Origin: Chondrocystis sp. NIES-4102
GTDB taxonomy: Bacteria; Cyanobacteriota; Cyanobacteriia; Cyanobacteriales; Xenococcaceae
Direction of reading: 5' to 3'
DNA length: 64,000 nt
Assembly (NCBI GenBank): GCA_002368355.1
Contig: AP018281.1
Coordinates: 3,038,001 to 3,102,000, forward strand
Position numbers and translations under genes: made by a program. The notes beneath the pieces were generated by a model. The model was not told the DNA's origin. It did no database searches and was given only the letters and a program-made list of their open reading frames with translations. Below, piece after piece: positions 1 through 8,834 of the stretch (the stretch's first letter is position 1; the number at the start of each line of letters is the position of its first letter).

Positions 1-629
1 GCTACTACAGGCGATCCTAATGGCGCACGATAGTCAATTCCTGCGTGAAATTGTAATTGATTACTTAAAGGTCTTTTTCGCCAACCGAAAGGACTAGCTA
101 TAGATTTGGTTTGAGGGGCTGGATGAGCGAATTGGCTTTTATCTGGAACGAAAGTACTATCTTGTTGAGGAAAAGGAGTAATTAGACTACTGCGAGATAA
201 TTGGGGAAATTTGCTTTTGTCAAACTGGGGATAATTATGATCATCTTCAACTAATTGAGAGCTTGCAATAGTTTGTTGATAATTAATTTGCCAAGGTAAT
301 GTACATTCATTAAATGCTGGTATAGCTTCTAAGGAATCTAGAATTATTCTCGTTGGTATATTTGTACTATTATAAAATTTATCTATACACTGAGGGAGAA
401 TTGAGCCTGAGAAGAAAATTTTAGAAATTGTTTCTACAGGAGTGGGTGTAAGTTTTGGTTGTTTGAGATCTATGTTGCTCGTTTTAGGACAAATCAAGGG
501 AGAATTGCAAACTTTAGATAAGCTAATCTTACTAGATAGTGATTGCTTATTACTCAATACTGTAGCGTCGGCGAGGGCGATCGGTGTTACTCCTGCTATT
601 AGTAATCCTATCAATGTAATCCTCACCAT
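1..629 (-). CDS. M23 family metallopeptidase, N-terminal part (runs off the left edge)
   Basis: I read this open frame on the minus strand from an ATG at 629; it has no stop before the window edge, so only about 209 N-terminal residues are present. It begins with a signal peptide (MVRITLIGLLIAGVTPIALA), continues with a long Ser/Pro/Gln-rich linker, and ends with a SPFGWRKRP...HAGIDYRAPLGSPV stretch, the start of the LytM/M23 fold. The H-x3-D pair supplies two of the zinc ligands in this family. Family members are periplasmic endopeptidases that cut peptidoglycan cross-links, or inactive relatives that activate amidases. The remaining zinc ligands are outside the window, so activity cannot be judged. 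It is divergent from the gene at 799. Confidence 0.85.
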   Translation of the reverse strand, partial: MVRITLIGLLIAGVTPIALADATVLSNKQSLSSKISLSKVCNSPLICPKTSNIDLKQPKLTPTPVETISKIFFSGSILPQCIDKFYNSTNIPTRIILDSLEAIPAFNECTLPWQINYQQTIASSQLVEDDHNYPQFDKSKFPQLSRSSLITPFPQQDSTFVPDKSQFAHPAPQTKSIASPFGWRKRPLSNQLQFHAGIDYRAPLGSPVV

Positions 630-798
630 TATCGAAATATTCTTTTATTTGTATTAATCTACAACTCTAGTAAAATTCACTTAAACTTTAAACTAGAATT
701 CTATCCTTAGATATATTTACATATTTTTATATTTTTTAAAACATCACTAAATTATTTAAAACTTATAACTGTAAGTTGATGATTCAGTAAAAATACTT

Positions 799-1347
799 AT
801 GAGCGATAAATTAAAAATATTGTCCCGTCGGAAATTACAAAAACTATCTTCCGTTTCAACTGGCATTTTGTTAGCTCTCATGTTTAGTGGTTGTGAGACA
901 CAACAGTCTCAACAATATGAAGCAACCGCAAAAGCAACTATGACTTGGCGTGTAAAATATGCTCAAAATCTTCAAGAAGATAAGCCTGGTAACAGTAGAT
1001 ATCAAACCTTTGAGTCTGTATCGTTAATAAATCGTAACGGTGAAAAACCTGACGGTGCAGTGTATCAGGATAATCAAGGAATTTGGTGGCCGAAAGAACC
1101 CCCAAAGCCGAGTATTGATGAAATAGAAGCAGCCAAAAAGAAATCTTACGAGAAAACTGGTACGCCTGAAAGGTTACGACAAGTAGAATATCGCGTCAAG
1201 TTTTTCCAAGATGGCGAACAAATAAATTTGCCTACTAATTATGATGTTTATCGGCAAGTTTCTAAAGCTTATCCCGATACACCATTAAATTTTACAATGG
1301 GAGTAAATAACGGATCAGTAACAAAAGCTACACCAATGAATAATTAG
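799..1347 (+). CDS. Putative lipoprotein of unknown function
   Basis: A 182-residue protein. A basic N-terminus (RRKLQKL) and a hydrophobic stretch lead into FSGC at about residues 29-32, a plausible lipobox with Cys as the lipidated residue; F at -3 is less usual than L. The mature part is hydrophilic, with a WRVKY strand near its start, a GIWWPKEPPKP segment and a charged helix, and ends NGSVTKATPMNN. I recognise no domain. It is the first gene of a rightward run of exported proteins that ends in MbnP and MbnH, so an envelope role linked to that module is a guess from position only. The gap to the next gene is 112 bp. Confidence 0.7.
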   Translation: MSDKLKILSRRKLQKLSSVSTGILLALMFSGCETQQSQQYEATAKATMTWRVKYAQNLQEDKPGNSRYQTFESVSLINRNGEKPDGAVYQDNQGIWWPKEPPKPSIDEIEAAKKKSYEKTGTPERLRQVEYRVKFFQDGEQINLPTNYDVYRQVSKAYPDTPLNFTMGVNNGSVTKATPMNN

Positions 1348-1459
1348 TTAGAGCTTTGGCATTTTTTTGATATTGTTTTAATTTCAGCTAGTGAGATTGG
1401 GGTGACTAGTTAGCATTTTGATATGATAAGTAATGTAAATATTTATTAAATTTGAATAG

Positions 1460-1909
1460 ATGAACTTTAAAAACCTATTACTCAGTATCTTATCTGTCCT
1501 GATATTAAGTATAAATGTTCTAATAGTACCTCAAGCGATCGCTAGTGATTTAATTTCCCACGCTCCTGTTGAGGCGCAAGCATATATTATTGAACCTACG
1601 GATGGTGCTATTGTACCTGAAACATTTACTGTTAAGTTTGGTTTATCAGGTATGGATCTTGTGCCTGCGGGCATCGAGCAAGAAAATTCGGGGCATCATC
1701 ATCTATTAATCGATCAATCTCAATTACCCGATCTAACTAGTTCTTTACCTTCAACTGAGCAAATCCGCCACTTTGGGAAAGCACAAACTGAAACAGAACT
1801 TACTCTACCGAAAGGAGAACATACATTACAGTTAGTTTTAGGTAACTATTTACATATTCCCCACGACAACCCTGTTATTAGCGATCGCATTACTATCACA
1901 GTAAAATAA
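1460..1909 (+). CDS. DUF4399 domain protein, exported
   Basis: A 149-residue protein with a signal peptide ending near VPQAIAS (residues about 1-29) and one compact domain matching DUF4399: the SGHHHLLID histidine cluster near residue 77, then RHFGKAQTETEL, GEHTLQLVLG, and a final DRITITV strand. The family is periplasmic; the HHH cluster suggests metal binding, but its function is not established. It sits 6 bp upstream of the next exported gene, so the two are very probably cotranscribed, within a cluster ending in the predicted copper/haem pair MbnP-MbnH. A GCGATCGC site lies inside the signal-peptide coding region. Confidence 0.8.
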   Translation: MNFKNLLLSILSVLILSINVLIVPQAIASDLISHAPVEAQAYIIEPTDGAIVPETFTVKFGLSGMDLVPAGIEQENSGHHHLLIDQSQLPDLTSSLPSTEQIRHFGKAQTETELTLPKGEHTLQLVLGNYLHIPHDNPVISDRITITVK

Positions 1910-1915
1910 TTATTA

Positions 1916-2353
1916 ATGAGCTTTTTAACTACATTTAAAACTTCTAGTATAATACTTTTATCTACTTTCTTAGCAGCACCTGTAATTGCTCATAACGTCG
2001 AGATATCCAACGATGTAGCAGCAACATTTCATATTACACCTAATCATAATCCTCAAGCAGGTAAATCAACTCAAGCTTGGTTTGCTCTAACTCGTCGCGG
2101 AGGTGCAAGTATTCCTTTATCGGAATGTAATTGTGCTTTAAAAGTGTATGCTGTTCCTCGTAGCCAAACAGCGCAGCCAGTTTTAAACCCTCCACTAAAA
2201 GCAATCAACGTTGAAAAATATCGAGAAATACCAGGGGCAGATATTGTTTTTCCGCAACCAGGAGCTTATGAATTAGAAATAACTGGTACAGCTAAGGATA
2301 ATAGTTCTTTTTCCCCCTTCAAGTTAACCTATAGCGTTAATGTAGGACGTTAA
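1916..2353 (+). CDS. Exported protein of unknown function in the MbnP/MbnH cluster
   Basis: A 145-residue protein with a cleavable signal peptide (residues 1-25, ending PVIAH); the mature protein would begin HNVEISNDV. The rest looks like one beta-sandwich domain: TFHITPNHNPQAGKSTQAWF, a CNC pair near residue 74, and an ELEITGTAKD...KLTYSVNV ending. The shape recalls small periplasmic FixH/YtkA-like proteins, but that is a loose resemblance. A histidine near the mature N-terminus, histidines in HITPNH and the CNC pair are possible metal ligands. It starts 6 bp after the DUF4399 gene and lies 107 bp before the MbnP gene. Confidence 0.7.
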   Translation: MSFLTTFKTSSIILLSTFLAAPVIAHNVEISNDVAATFHITPNHNPQAGKSTQAWFALTRRGGASIPLSECNCALKVYAVPRSQTAQPVLNPPLKAINVEKYREIPGADIVFPQPGAYELEITGTAKDNSSFSPFKLTYSVNVGR

Positions 2354-2460
2354 AGAAATAAAGATTTGCCCCTAACCAAGTTTGACATTGCGTCTTTAGA
2401 CAAGGGAGTTAATTCTTTAGATAATAGAAGAGCCAATATTTAATAAGAATTGAATTATTA

Positions 2461-3522
2461 ATGTTTATATCTTTTAATAAAAAACCTATTTTCATAGCTA
2501 CAGCTATCAGCTTGATTTTTGGTGGCTCGGCTCACGCTCAATCTAATATGCAGCAAGTGACAATTAATTTTGCAGGTTGGATAGGAGATCAAGAATTTGC
2601 CTGTGGGGAAAACTATGAAAAAGTTGGCACTTCTGAATCTAAATTAACTCCTGCCGACTTTCGCTTTTATGTATCCGATTTGGCTTTGGTAGATAAAGAG
2701 GGTAATGCGGTTGCTATTGAGTTGGAACAAGATAACAAATGGCAATATCAAAATGTTGCTCTAATTGACTTTGAAGATGGAAGTGGAGCTTGTGATAATG
2801 GTACAACAGAAACTAGAACTATAGTAGTGGGAACTGTGCCTGAAGGTGATTATCAAGATTTACAGTTTACTTTGGGAGTACCAAAAGAGCTTAATCATAA
2901 AGATGCAGCTATTGCACCCTCACCTTTAAATCTGACTTCTTTATGGTGGAATTGGCAGGGGGGTTATAAGTTTTTACGCGCAGATCTTAAAACAGAGCAA
3001 CCAATTAGTAATGCTGGTGTAGTAACTAACAGTCAGTCTACCCATAGTCAGGGAGATAGTGGCAATGTGCAGATTAATCAGCAAACTAATACTACTAGTA
3101 ATCAAGGTGGTAGCCACTCTACTAGTCAAACAAGTACACAAACAAGTATTTTTAAAAACGGACAAGGAACTCATTCTCAAACTAGTACTGTTGAAACTAC
3201 GCATCAAACTTATAATAATACATATATAATTCACATTGGCAGTACTGGGTGTCAAGATTCGGCTCGTAGCGATTTATTTGACTGTGCTAACCCTAACCGC
3301 GCCAAAATTATTTTAGAAGATTTTAATGTGGAAAAGGATGTAGTCGTGGCGGATTTAGCTGAACTTTTATCTCAAACAGATTTAAATAGTAATCAAGTTA
3401 ATACCCCGACTGGTTGTATGTCTTCCCCAGATGATGATGATTGCCAGAGTATTATAGAGAATTTGGGGTTGTCTAAAGAAGCTGGAACTTCTAGCGAACA
3501 AACATTATTCTGGGTAGAGTAG
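2461..3522 (+). CDS. MbnP-family periplasmic metal-binding protein with a low-complexity insert
   Basis: A 353-residue protein with a signal peptide (residues 1-26, ending SAHA). Family landmarks are visible in order: VTINFAGW, FACGENY (C48), ADFRFYVSDLALVD near residue 70, C111, TSLWWNWQGGYKFLRADL around 159-176, HIGSTGC (H258, C264), C275, and C319/C328 near the end. This is the MbnP ('metallo-mystery pair, four-Cys') pattern. In characterised pairs the di-haem partner MbnH oxidises a tryptophan of MbnP to kynurenine, creating a copper site; candidate tryptophans here are W40 and W162-165, which I cannot choose between. Unusual is a Ser/Thr/Gln/Asn-rich insert of about 75 residues (roughly 178-255) between the WQGGYKF and HIGSTGC motifs. 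The partner gene follows 79 bp downstream. Confidence 0.85.
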   Translation: MFISFNKKPIFIATAISLIFGGSAHAQSNMQQVTINFAGWIGDQEFACGENYEKVGTSESKLTPADFRFYVSDLALVDKEGNAVAIELEQDNKWQYQNVALIDFEDGSGACDNGTTETRTIVVGTVPEGDYQDLQFTLGVPKELNHKDAAIAPSPLNLTSLWWNWQGGYKFLRADLKTEQPISNAGVVTNSQSTHSQGDSGNVQINQQTNTTSNQGGSHSTSQTSTQTSIFKNGQGTHSQTSTVETTHQTYNNTYIIHIGSTGCQDSARSDLFDCANPNRAKIILEDFNVEKDVVVADLAELLSQTDLNSNQVNTPTGCMSSPDDDDCQSIIENLGLSKEAGTSSEQTLFWVE

Positions 3523-3601
3523 TTTTGTCCTGAACTGATGGGGGATAGACGAGGCATTTTAATATTTTTAGCTATTAGCTGATAAAAATTTTTAATATTT
3601 T

Positions 3602-4801
3602 ATGGATAATCAACGGATTACCAGGCGTTTGAGTTCTTTATTTAGCCTGGGCATTATTTTTTTGCTGTCAATTTATCTTTCAATTAACTTGAGTAAAGTT
3701 ATGGCGATGGACAGTAATTTAACTATTGCACCCCAGTATCAATGGAATTTGCCTGAGTGGACACCTAAACCAGTTATTCCCGAAGATAATCCGATGACGG
3801 CGGCAAAAGTAGAGCTTGGTAGATACTTGTTTTATGAAACAGGGTTATCAATTACAGGTAAAGATTCTTGTGCATCTTGCCATAAACAGGCTTTGGCTTT
3901 TACTGATGGTAAACAGCTAGCGATCGGTACAACTGAGGAAAAACATCCTCGTAATTCTATGAGTTTAGCCAATATCGCCTATAATCCTGTGCTAACTTGG
4001 GCAAACCCACTGCTGACTGAGTTGGAAAGCCAGGCATTGATACCTATGTTTGGCGAACATCCAATTGAAATGGGGATGGTAGGTAAGGAACAACAAATTA
4101 TTGATTGGTTGCAAGATAATCCGCAATATCGTCAAATGTTCGAGCAAGCTTTTAAGGGTGAAAAAAATCCTATAACTATTGATAATTTAACTAAGGCTGT
4201 AGCTAGTTTTGAAAGAAGTCTTGTATCTTTTAATTCCCCTTATGATCGTTACCGCTATTTAGGGGAGGAAAATGCTATTTCTAATGCAGCTAAACGCGGG
4301 GAAAAACTGTTTAATAGTGAAGAGTTAGAATGTTTTCATTGTCATGGCGGTATTAATTTTAGTGATTCAGTCAAACACGAAAATCTGGCATTTAGCGAAA
4401 TAGCGTTTCATAACACTGGTTTATATAATATCGACGCTGAGGGTAGTTACCCACCAGATAATATAGGAATCAAGGAAATTACGACAGAAGATAAGGATAT
4501 GGGACGTTTCAAAGCTCCAACTTTAAGAAATATTGCTTTAACTGCGCCTTATATGCACGATGGTAGTATTGCTACTTTAAAAGAGGCGATCGCTCATTAT
4601 CAAGCAGGAGGGAGAACTATTAGTAAGGGGCAATGGGCAGGAATTGGGAGTAATAACCCTTATAAAAGTGGTTTTATCCAAGGTTTTGAGATTACAGAGT
4701 CTCAAATTAATGATTTAATTGAATTTTTGCAAAGTTTAACAGACGAAGAATTTATTACTAATCCTGCTTATAGTGATCCTCATAGCTCTAGCTTGCCTTA
4801 A
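3602..4801 (+). CDS. MbnH-family di-haem enzyme (cytochrome c peroxidase-like)
   Basis: A 399-residue protein with an N-terminal hydrophobic segment (about 14-36) acting as signal or anchor, then a bacterial cytochrome c peroxidase fold with two c-type haem sites: CASCH at 90-94 and CFHCH at 244-248. Further landmarks are ELGRYLFYET, RNSMSLANIAYN, FGEHPIEMG, and FKAPTLRNIALTAPYMHDG with the distal methionine near the C-terminus. In the known pair, MbnH uses a high-valent di-haem state to convert a tryptophan of MbnP to kynurenine. Adjacency to the MbnP gene supports this assignment over a peroxide-detoxifying CcpA. Haem attachment requires the periplasmic c-type cytochrome maturation machinery. 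Confidence 0.88.
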   Translation: MDNQRITRRLSSLFSLGIIFLLSIYLSINLSKVMAMDSNLTIAPQYQWNLPEWTPKPVIPEDNPMTAAKVELGRYLFYETGLSITGKDSCASCHKQALAFTDGKQLAIGTTEEKHPRNSMSLANIAYNPVLTWANPLLTELESQALIPMFGEHPIEMGMVGKEQQIIDWLQDNPQYRQMFEQAFKGEKNPITIDNLTKAVASFERSLVSFNSPYDRYRYLGEENAISNAAKRGEKLFNSEELECFHCHGGINFSDSVKHENLAFSEIAFHNTGLYNIDAEGSYPPDNIGIKEITTEDKDMGRFKAPTLRNIALTAPYMHDGSIATLKEAIAHYQAGGRTISKGQWAGIGSNNPYKSGFIQGFEITESQINDLIEFLQSLTDEEFITNPAYSDPHSSSLP

Positions 4802-5243
4802 ATAAACAAGACATTGAAAATCAGGTACTTAGATCAATTCTCGACTAGGACGAGAGACTTCGTATAACAATAGGAGTCTGGAGTCTGGAGTTAGGTAGTA
4901 GGAGAGGGGAGAGGGGAGAGGGGAGTCTGGAGTCTGGAGTCTGGAGCGGTGCATCGCGATCTTCCGTGAGACGGCAAACAAAGATCTTGTTGGTTTCCAT
5001 GTCTTGAGCGAACGCACCAAGAAGTCAGGAGAGAAGGGCATTTAAGAACAGTGAATGCAATCATCTAAAAGTTTTAATCTCTTCAACTACTTTTAAGAAT
5101 TGGTATTAGATCTATTGATCAAGCGATCGAAATCATCAATTAGGTAATCTGCATAGGTAATAATTTTAAAATACAGTCATTAGAAAATTTAAAATTAAAT
5201 TTATTATTTTCTATTTATTTTAGATATTTAAAAACAAGCTTTT
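4802..5243. other. Intergenic stretch with tandem repeats
   Basis: There are 442 bases without a convincing gene. The first half holds heptanucleotide repeats (4873-4946); the rest is AT-rich leader ahead of the next gene. The open frame on the minus strand through the repeats is low-complexity and not credible as a protein. Confidence 0.6.
4873..4946. repeat. Heptanucleotide tandem repeats (STRR type)
   Basis: Two 7-base units are visible: GAGTCTG in runs at both ends of the block, and GGAGAGG/GAGAGGG in the middle. Heptameric short tandemly repeated repetitive (STRR) sequences are a known feature of many cyanobacterial genomes. Related blocks in this window lie at 27619-27650, 21665-21686 and 56943-56980. 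Confidence 0.8.
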
Positions 5244-5894
5244 ATGATGTTATTACTTAAAATATTACCAAAGTTTTTGATTGAAACCACTAATAATTAT
5301 CAGTTAGATCAAGCTCGTAAAAGACATCAGAATTTACCAAAAACACAACATGATAAATTCCGTTTATTAGCAGAGCATGATTATCAGGAGGCTTGTATAA
5401 TTGCCCAAGAAAGATATAGTGATTTAGCAAAAATGTTAAGAGCAGTTGTTAGAGAACATTATGTTTCGGGTGAACAAAATAAAATTAATACTATTATTAT
5501 TTGTTTGATTGATATTCTGGCAAGTAAAGCTAGCATTTTTCCCGATATGGAATATGAAAATGTCTGGTATATCGACCATTATGATTTAATAGAATTGGCA
5601 AGAAATATGGGAGTGGGAGATGAAACTTTACCCCATTGGCAAGAAGAATTAAATCTTTATAATCGTTATTTAGAAATCTCTTCATCAGATTTAGTTCAAA
5701 TTTTATTAGATCTTTCAGAAGAAGCCTTGATTGATCCTTATCAGTTTGGTGCTGATATTGACCAATGGTTTAGATATATTGCCAGAGAAACTTTAAAATC
5801 TCGTAGACGTTTATTTCGCTATCGTCAAAAGCAAAGTGAGTCTTATTATATTTCCATCAGAAACCTTGGTATAAGAGACTGGGAAAATAATTAA
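5244..5894 (+). CDS. Conserved-looking hypothetical protein
   Basis: A 216-residue cytoplasmic-looking protein starting ATG-ATG. It is mostly predicted helical and charged, with no signal peptide or strong membrane segment; a mildly hydrophobic helix (TIIICLIDILASKASIF) lies near residues 84-100. The C-terminus is rich in Arg (LKSRRRLFRYRQK). I recognise no domain. It is followed after only 6 bases by the convergent CDF transporter gene, so the two transcripts must read into each other. Codon use resembles the neighbours. Confidence 0.65.
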   Translation: MMLLLKILPKFLIETTNNYQLDQARKRHQNLPKTQHDKFRLLAEHDYQEACIIAQERYSDLAKMLRAVVREHYVSGEQNKINTIIICLIDILASKASIFPDMEYENVWYIDHYDLIELARNMGVGDETLPHWQEELNLYNRYLEISSSDLVQILLDLSEEALIDPYQFGADIDQWFRYIARETLKSRRRLFRYRQKQSESYYISIRNLGIRDWENN

Positions 5895-5900
5895 TTTTAA

Positions 5901-6812
5901 TCAAATCAAAGGAGTGCGATTTAGATGTTGATCTTCCCAAGAAGTAGGATCTTCAATAGGTTCTAAATGAGTGAAGACATTAGTTTCTGGTAGCGATCGC
6001 ATAATTGCTAATTCTATCTCTTCACATAGTGCATGACCTCGTTGGACAGACCATTCTCCTGGTACTAAAACGTGAAAATAGACAAATCGACGCGATCCTG
6101 CAACCCTTGTTCTTACAGCATGGAATTGGATACCTTGAACATCATAGCTATTTAAAATGTCTTGGACAAGACGCTGGTCTGCTAGAGGCATTGAAGCATC
6201 TAATAATGCAGAACCACTTTCTCGCAAAAGTTTTACCCCCGTCCAAATAATATTGGCAGCAACCAAAAAGGCGATCAAAGGATCAAGAATTACCCAGCCT
6301 GTAAGAGATACTAAAATTAAACCTGCAACTACACCCACCGAAGTCCAAACATCTGTTAGCAAGTGGTGTGCATCAGCTTTTAAAGTAATTGAACGTAGTC
6401 TTTTACTGGCTTGCAACATTAATAATGCTAGTCCACCGTTAACTGCGGTTGCCACTAAGGATAAACCTAATCCTATACTTACTTGTTCTAAGGGTTGAGG
6501 ATTAAGCAAGCGTTGCCATGCGGTTACAGCAATACTTACTGCTGCAACTAGAATCAATGCACCTTCTACACCGCTAGAAAAGTATTCTGCTTTAGAATGC
6601 CCAAAAGCGTGTTCGTCATCGGCAGGTTTGGCAGCATAGGTTATCGCCCACGTAGCAACCAAGGCAGCAACTAAATTTACAACCGATTCTGCTGCATCGG
6701 AAAGTAAGCCTACAGACCCTGTTAAGAAATAAGCACCAACTTTGAGAACAATAGTAAATACTGCTGCTGCTATGGAAAGAAAAGCATAAAAACGGGCTGA
6801 TTTGTTTTTCAT
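5901..6812 (-). CDS. Cation diffusion facilitator (CDF) transporter
   Basis: A 303-residue inner-membrane exporter of divalent cations. The family shape is clear: six hydrophobic segments between residues about 8 and 200, TM2 with LLSDAAESVVN, the cytoplasmic loop DEHAFGHSKAEY, TM5 with DAHHLLTDVW (H-x3-D), and a C-terminal ferredoxin-like cytoplasmic domain (RVAGSRRFVYFHVLVPG). The TM2 site reads E42/N46 where FieF-type proteins have two aspartates, so the metal preference may differ from Zn/Fe exporters. I cannot name the metal. The gene stands alone, convergent with the hypothetical gene at 5244. Confidence 0.9.
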   Translation of the reverse strand: MKNKSARFYAFLSIAAAVFTIVLKVGAYFLTGSVGLLSDAAESVVNLVAALVATWAITYAAKPADDEHAFGHSKAEYFSSGVEGALILVAAVSIAVTAWQRLLNPQPLEQVSIGLGLSLVATAVNGGLALLMLQASKRLRSITLKADAHHLLTDVWTSVGVVAGLILVSLTGWVILDPLIAFLVAANIIWTGVKLLRESGSALLDASMPLADQRLVQDILNSYDVQGIQFHAVRTRVAGSRRFVYFHVLVPGEWSVQRGHALCEEIELAIMRSLPETNVFTHLEPIEDPTSWEDQHLNRTPLI

Positions 6813-7051
6813 CCTTTGATAAAAATATTCAAAATCTATCTTTATTAGTTTAGAGATATTTTGATTTGGAATATATAGATTTATTTTTGTTAAACTCCTG
6901 GCAAAATTACTATTCTTTAAATTGATTAATAAATAGGCTTTTCTAGATTAATATTTGCTGAAAGCTGAAGTAAACATTACTTTACTTTAATGTTACTTCT
7001 ATTTACTAATGGCAATAGCAATTTATCGAATAGAAGGCAAATATCTATAAC

Positions 7052-7963
7052 TTAATTATTTACTTTACTTTTCGATGGTTGGTTTATTTTGCTAAGTTCT
7101 CTTTGTCTGCGACGCGCTTGTTGGCGTGCTTTTTTAGCTGGAGTTAATTGTTCATAACAGTAGGGACAAGAAATATGTGGTTCATATTGCGGTGATTGTC
7201 TTTCAGATGGCGAAACAGGGTGTCCACAAGCATAACAAAGTTGATAACTACCAGATTTCAATCCTTCTTTTACTGCAACTCGTTCATCAAAAACAAAACA
7301 TTCTCCTTCCCACATACTCGCTTCGGGAGAAACCTTTTCTAAATACTTGAGGATTCCACCTTTTAGATGATATACCTCTTTAAATCCTTGGGAAAGTAAG
7401 TAAGAAGAAGCTTTTTCGCAGCGAATTCCCCCTGTACAAAACATTGCTACTTTAGGATGTTGATTAGGATCAAGATTATGGGCTACATATTCGGGAAATT
7501 CTCGAAAAGATTCGGTTTTTGGGTTTTTAGCCCCCTGAAAACTACCAATTTCTACCTCATAATCATTTCTAGTGTCAATTAAAACAACTTCAGGATCGCT
7601 AATTACTTGATTCCAATGCTCAGGATCTACATAAGTGCCTACCTGTTGTGTGGGATTTACTTCGGGCATTCCTAAGGTAACAATTTCCTCTTTAATTTTG
7701 ACTTTTAATCTGACGAAAGGTAACTTCTGAGATCTCGACTCTTTAACTTCTAAATCTCCCAACCCTGGAATAGTTTTTAAATGATTAACAACAGTTGCGA
7801 TCGCCTGCTCACTCCCCGCAATTGTGCCATTAATCCCTTCTGAAGCTAAGATAATCGTTCCTTTTATAGCATGGAGACGACATAAACTTAAAATTTCGGC
7901 TCTTTTGGCTGCAAGTTCTGAGATAGAAACAAATTTATAAAAAGTAATAATAAGATAACTCAT
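7052..7963 (-). CDS. trhO: tRNA uridine(34) hydroxylase, rhodanese-related
   Basis: A 303-residue member of the TrhO (formerly YceA/UPF0176) family, which hydroxylates uridine 34 in certain tRNAs. The N-terminal acylphosphatase-like domain includes HAIKGTIILASEGINGTIAG. The central rhodanese domain has VVLIDTRNDYEVEIGSF and the active-site loop FCTGGIRCEK with its catalytic cysteine. The C-terminus carries CYAC and CPYC pairs about 24 residues apart (possible zinc knuckle) and a basic tail. The start at 7963 gives the canonical N-terminus. It lies 24 bp downstream of panB on the same strand, so an operon is likely. Confidence 0.93.
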   Translation of the reverse strand: MSYLIITFYKFVSISELAAKRAEILSLCRLHAIKGTIILASEGINGTIAGSEQAIATVVNHLKTIPGLGDLEVKESRSQKLPFVRLKVKIKEEIVTLGMPEVNPTQQVGTYVDPEHWNQVISDPEVVLIDTRNDYEVEIGSFQGAKNPKTESFREFPEYVAHNLDPNQHPKVAMFCTGGIRCEKASSYLLSQGFKEVYHLKGGILKYLEKVSPEASMWEGECFVFDERVAVKEGLKSGSYQLCYACGHPVSPSERQSPQYEPHISCPYCYEQLTPAKKARQQARRRQRELSKINQPSKSKVNN

Positions 7964-7987
7964 CAGACGACAAAAAATTAAAGATAA

Positions 7988-8767
7988 TTATATTTCAGGA
8001 AACTGGTGATTTTGCACCTCTTGAGTAAATTCTTGCACAGCCTCAGTAATCACCTGTCTGAGATTGACATAGGACTTGGCAAAGGGTGGTTTCTGGGGTG
8101 ATAAACCTAATAAATCGGCTGTAACTAATACTTGACCATCACATTGATTACCAGCACCAATACCAATAGTTGGAATAGGAATTTTAGCAGTAATTATTGC
8201 AGCCAGGTCAGTAGGAATATGCTCTAAAATAATGGCAAATGCACCAGCTTGAGCAAGAGCGATCGCTTGATCAATAATTAGATTAGCTTGTTCAGGGGTT
8301 TTTCCCTGTTGCTTATACCCTAAAATCCGAAATGATTGGGGAGTTAGACCCACATGACCCATTACAGGTATTCCAATAGTAGTTAACTGAGCTACGGTTT
8401 CGATAATCTGTGGATGTCCCCCTTCTATCTTAATCGCTGCTGCTCCAGTTTCTTTAATTACTCTACCTGCTGTTTCCATTGCTTGAGCGACACTAATTTG
8501 ATAACTCATGAAGGGGAGATCACAGACTACTAAGGCTCTTTTGACTCCTCGACAGACAGCCTGTGCATGGTGAATCATTGCCTCTAAAGTTACAGAAGTA
8601 GTGTTAGCGTAGCCCAACCCTACCATTGCTAAAGAATCTCCCACTAAAATGATATCTACTCCAGCCTGATCTAAGATCTGTGCCAGACTATAATCCCAAG
8701 CTGTTAGGGAAATAATTGCCCGCCCCATTTGTTTCCATTGAGTTAATTGCTGTATAGTTACTGCCAT
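7988..8767 (-). CDS. panB: 3-methyl-2-oxobutanoate hydroxymethyltransferase (ketopantoate hydroxymethyltransferase)
   Basis: A 259-residue enzyme transferring a hydroxymethyl group from methylene-tetrahydrofolate to 2-oxoisovalerate, the first committed step of pantothenate and coenzyme A synthesis. The TIM-barrel landmarks are present: [16 protein letters not shown] near residues 41-56, AAAIKIEGG near 110, [13 protein letters not shown], and [17 protein letters not shown] near 196-212. Length is normal. Its own start at 8767 lies 67 bases from the divergent ABC ATPase gene, so promoters of both genes share this short gap. trhO follows downstream. Confidence 0.95.
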   Translation of the reverse strand: MAVTIQQLTQWKQMGRAIISLTAWDYSLAQILDQAGVDIILVGDSLAMVGLGYANTTSVTLEAMIHHAQAVCRGVKRALVVCDLPFMSYQISVAQAMETAGRVIKETGAAAIKIEGGHPQIIETVAQLTTIGIPVMGHVGLTPQSFRILGYKQQGKTPEQANLIIDQAIALAQAGAFAIILEHIPTDLAAIITAKIPIPTIGIGAGNQCDGQVLVTADLLGLSPQKPPFAKSYVNLRQVITEAVQEFTQEVQNHQFPEI

Positions 8768-8834
8768 TGGTATTTAAGGCTGAATCTAATAATTTCCTAT
8801 TGTAAAACTTGGAAGATCACAACCTTATTAGAAC

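Noticed and set aside
442-657. Plus-strand open frame at the left edge
   Set aside because: It lies antisense to the partial M23 peptidase gene, which has a signal peptide and family motifs; the plus frame has no recognisable feature.
2974-3255. Minus-strand frame through the MbnP insert
   Set aside because: It arises from the low-complexity Ser/Thr/Gln coding stretch and has no features of its own.
6005-6498. Two plus-strand frames across the CDF transporter gene
   Set aside because: Both are antisense shadows of a gene with clear membrane helices and metal-site motifs.
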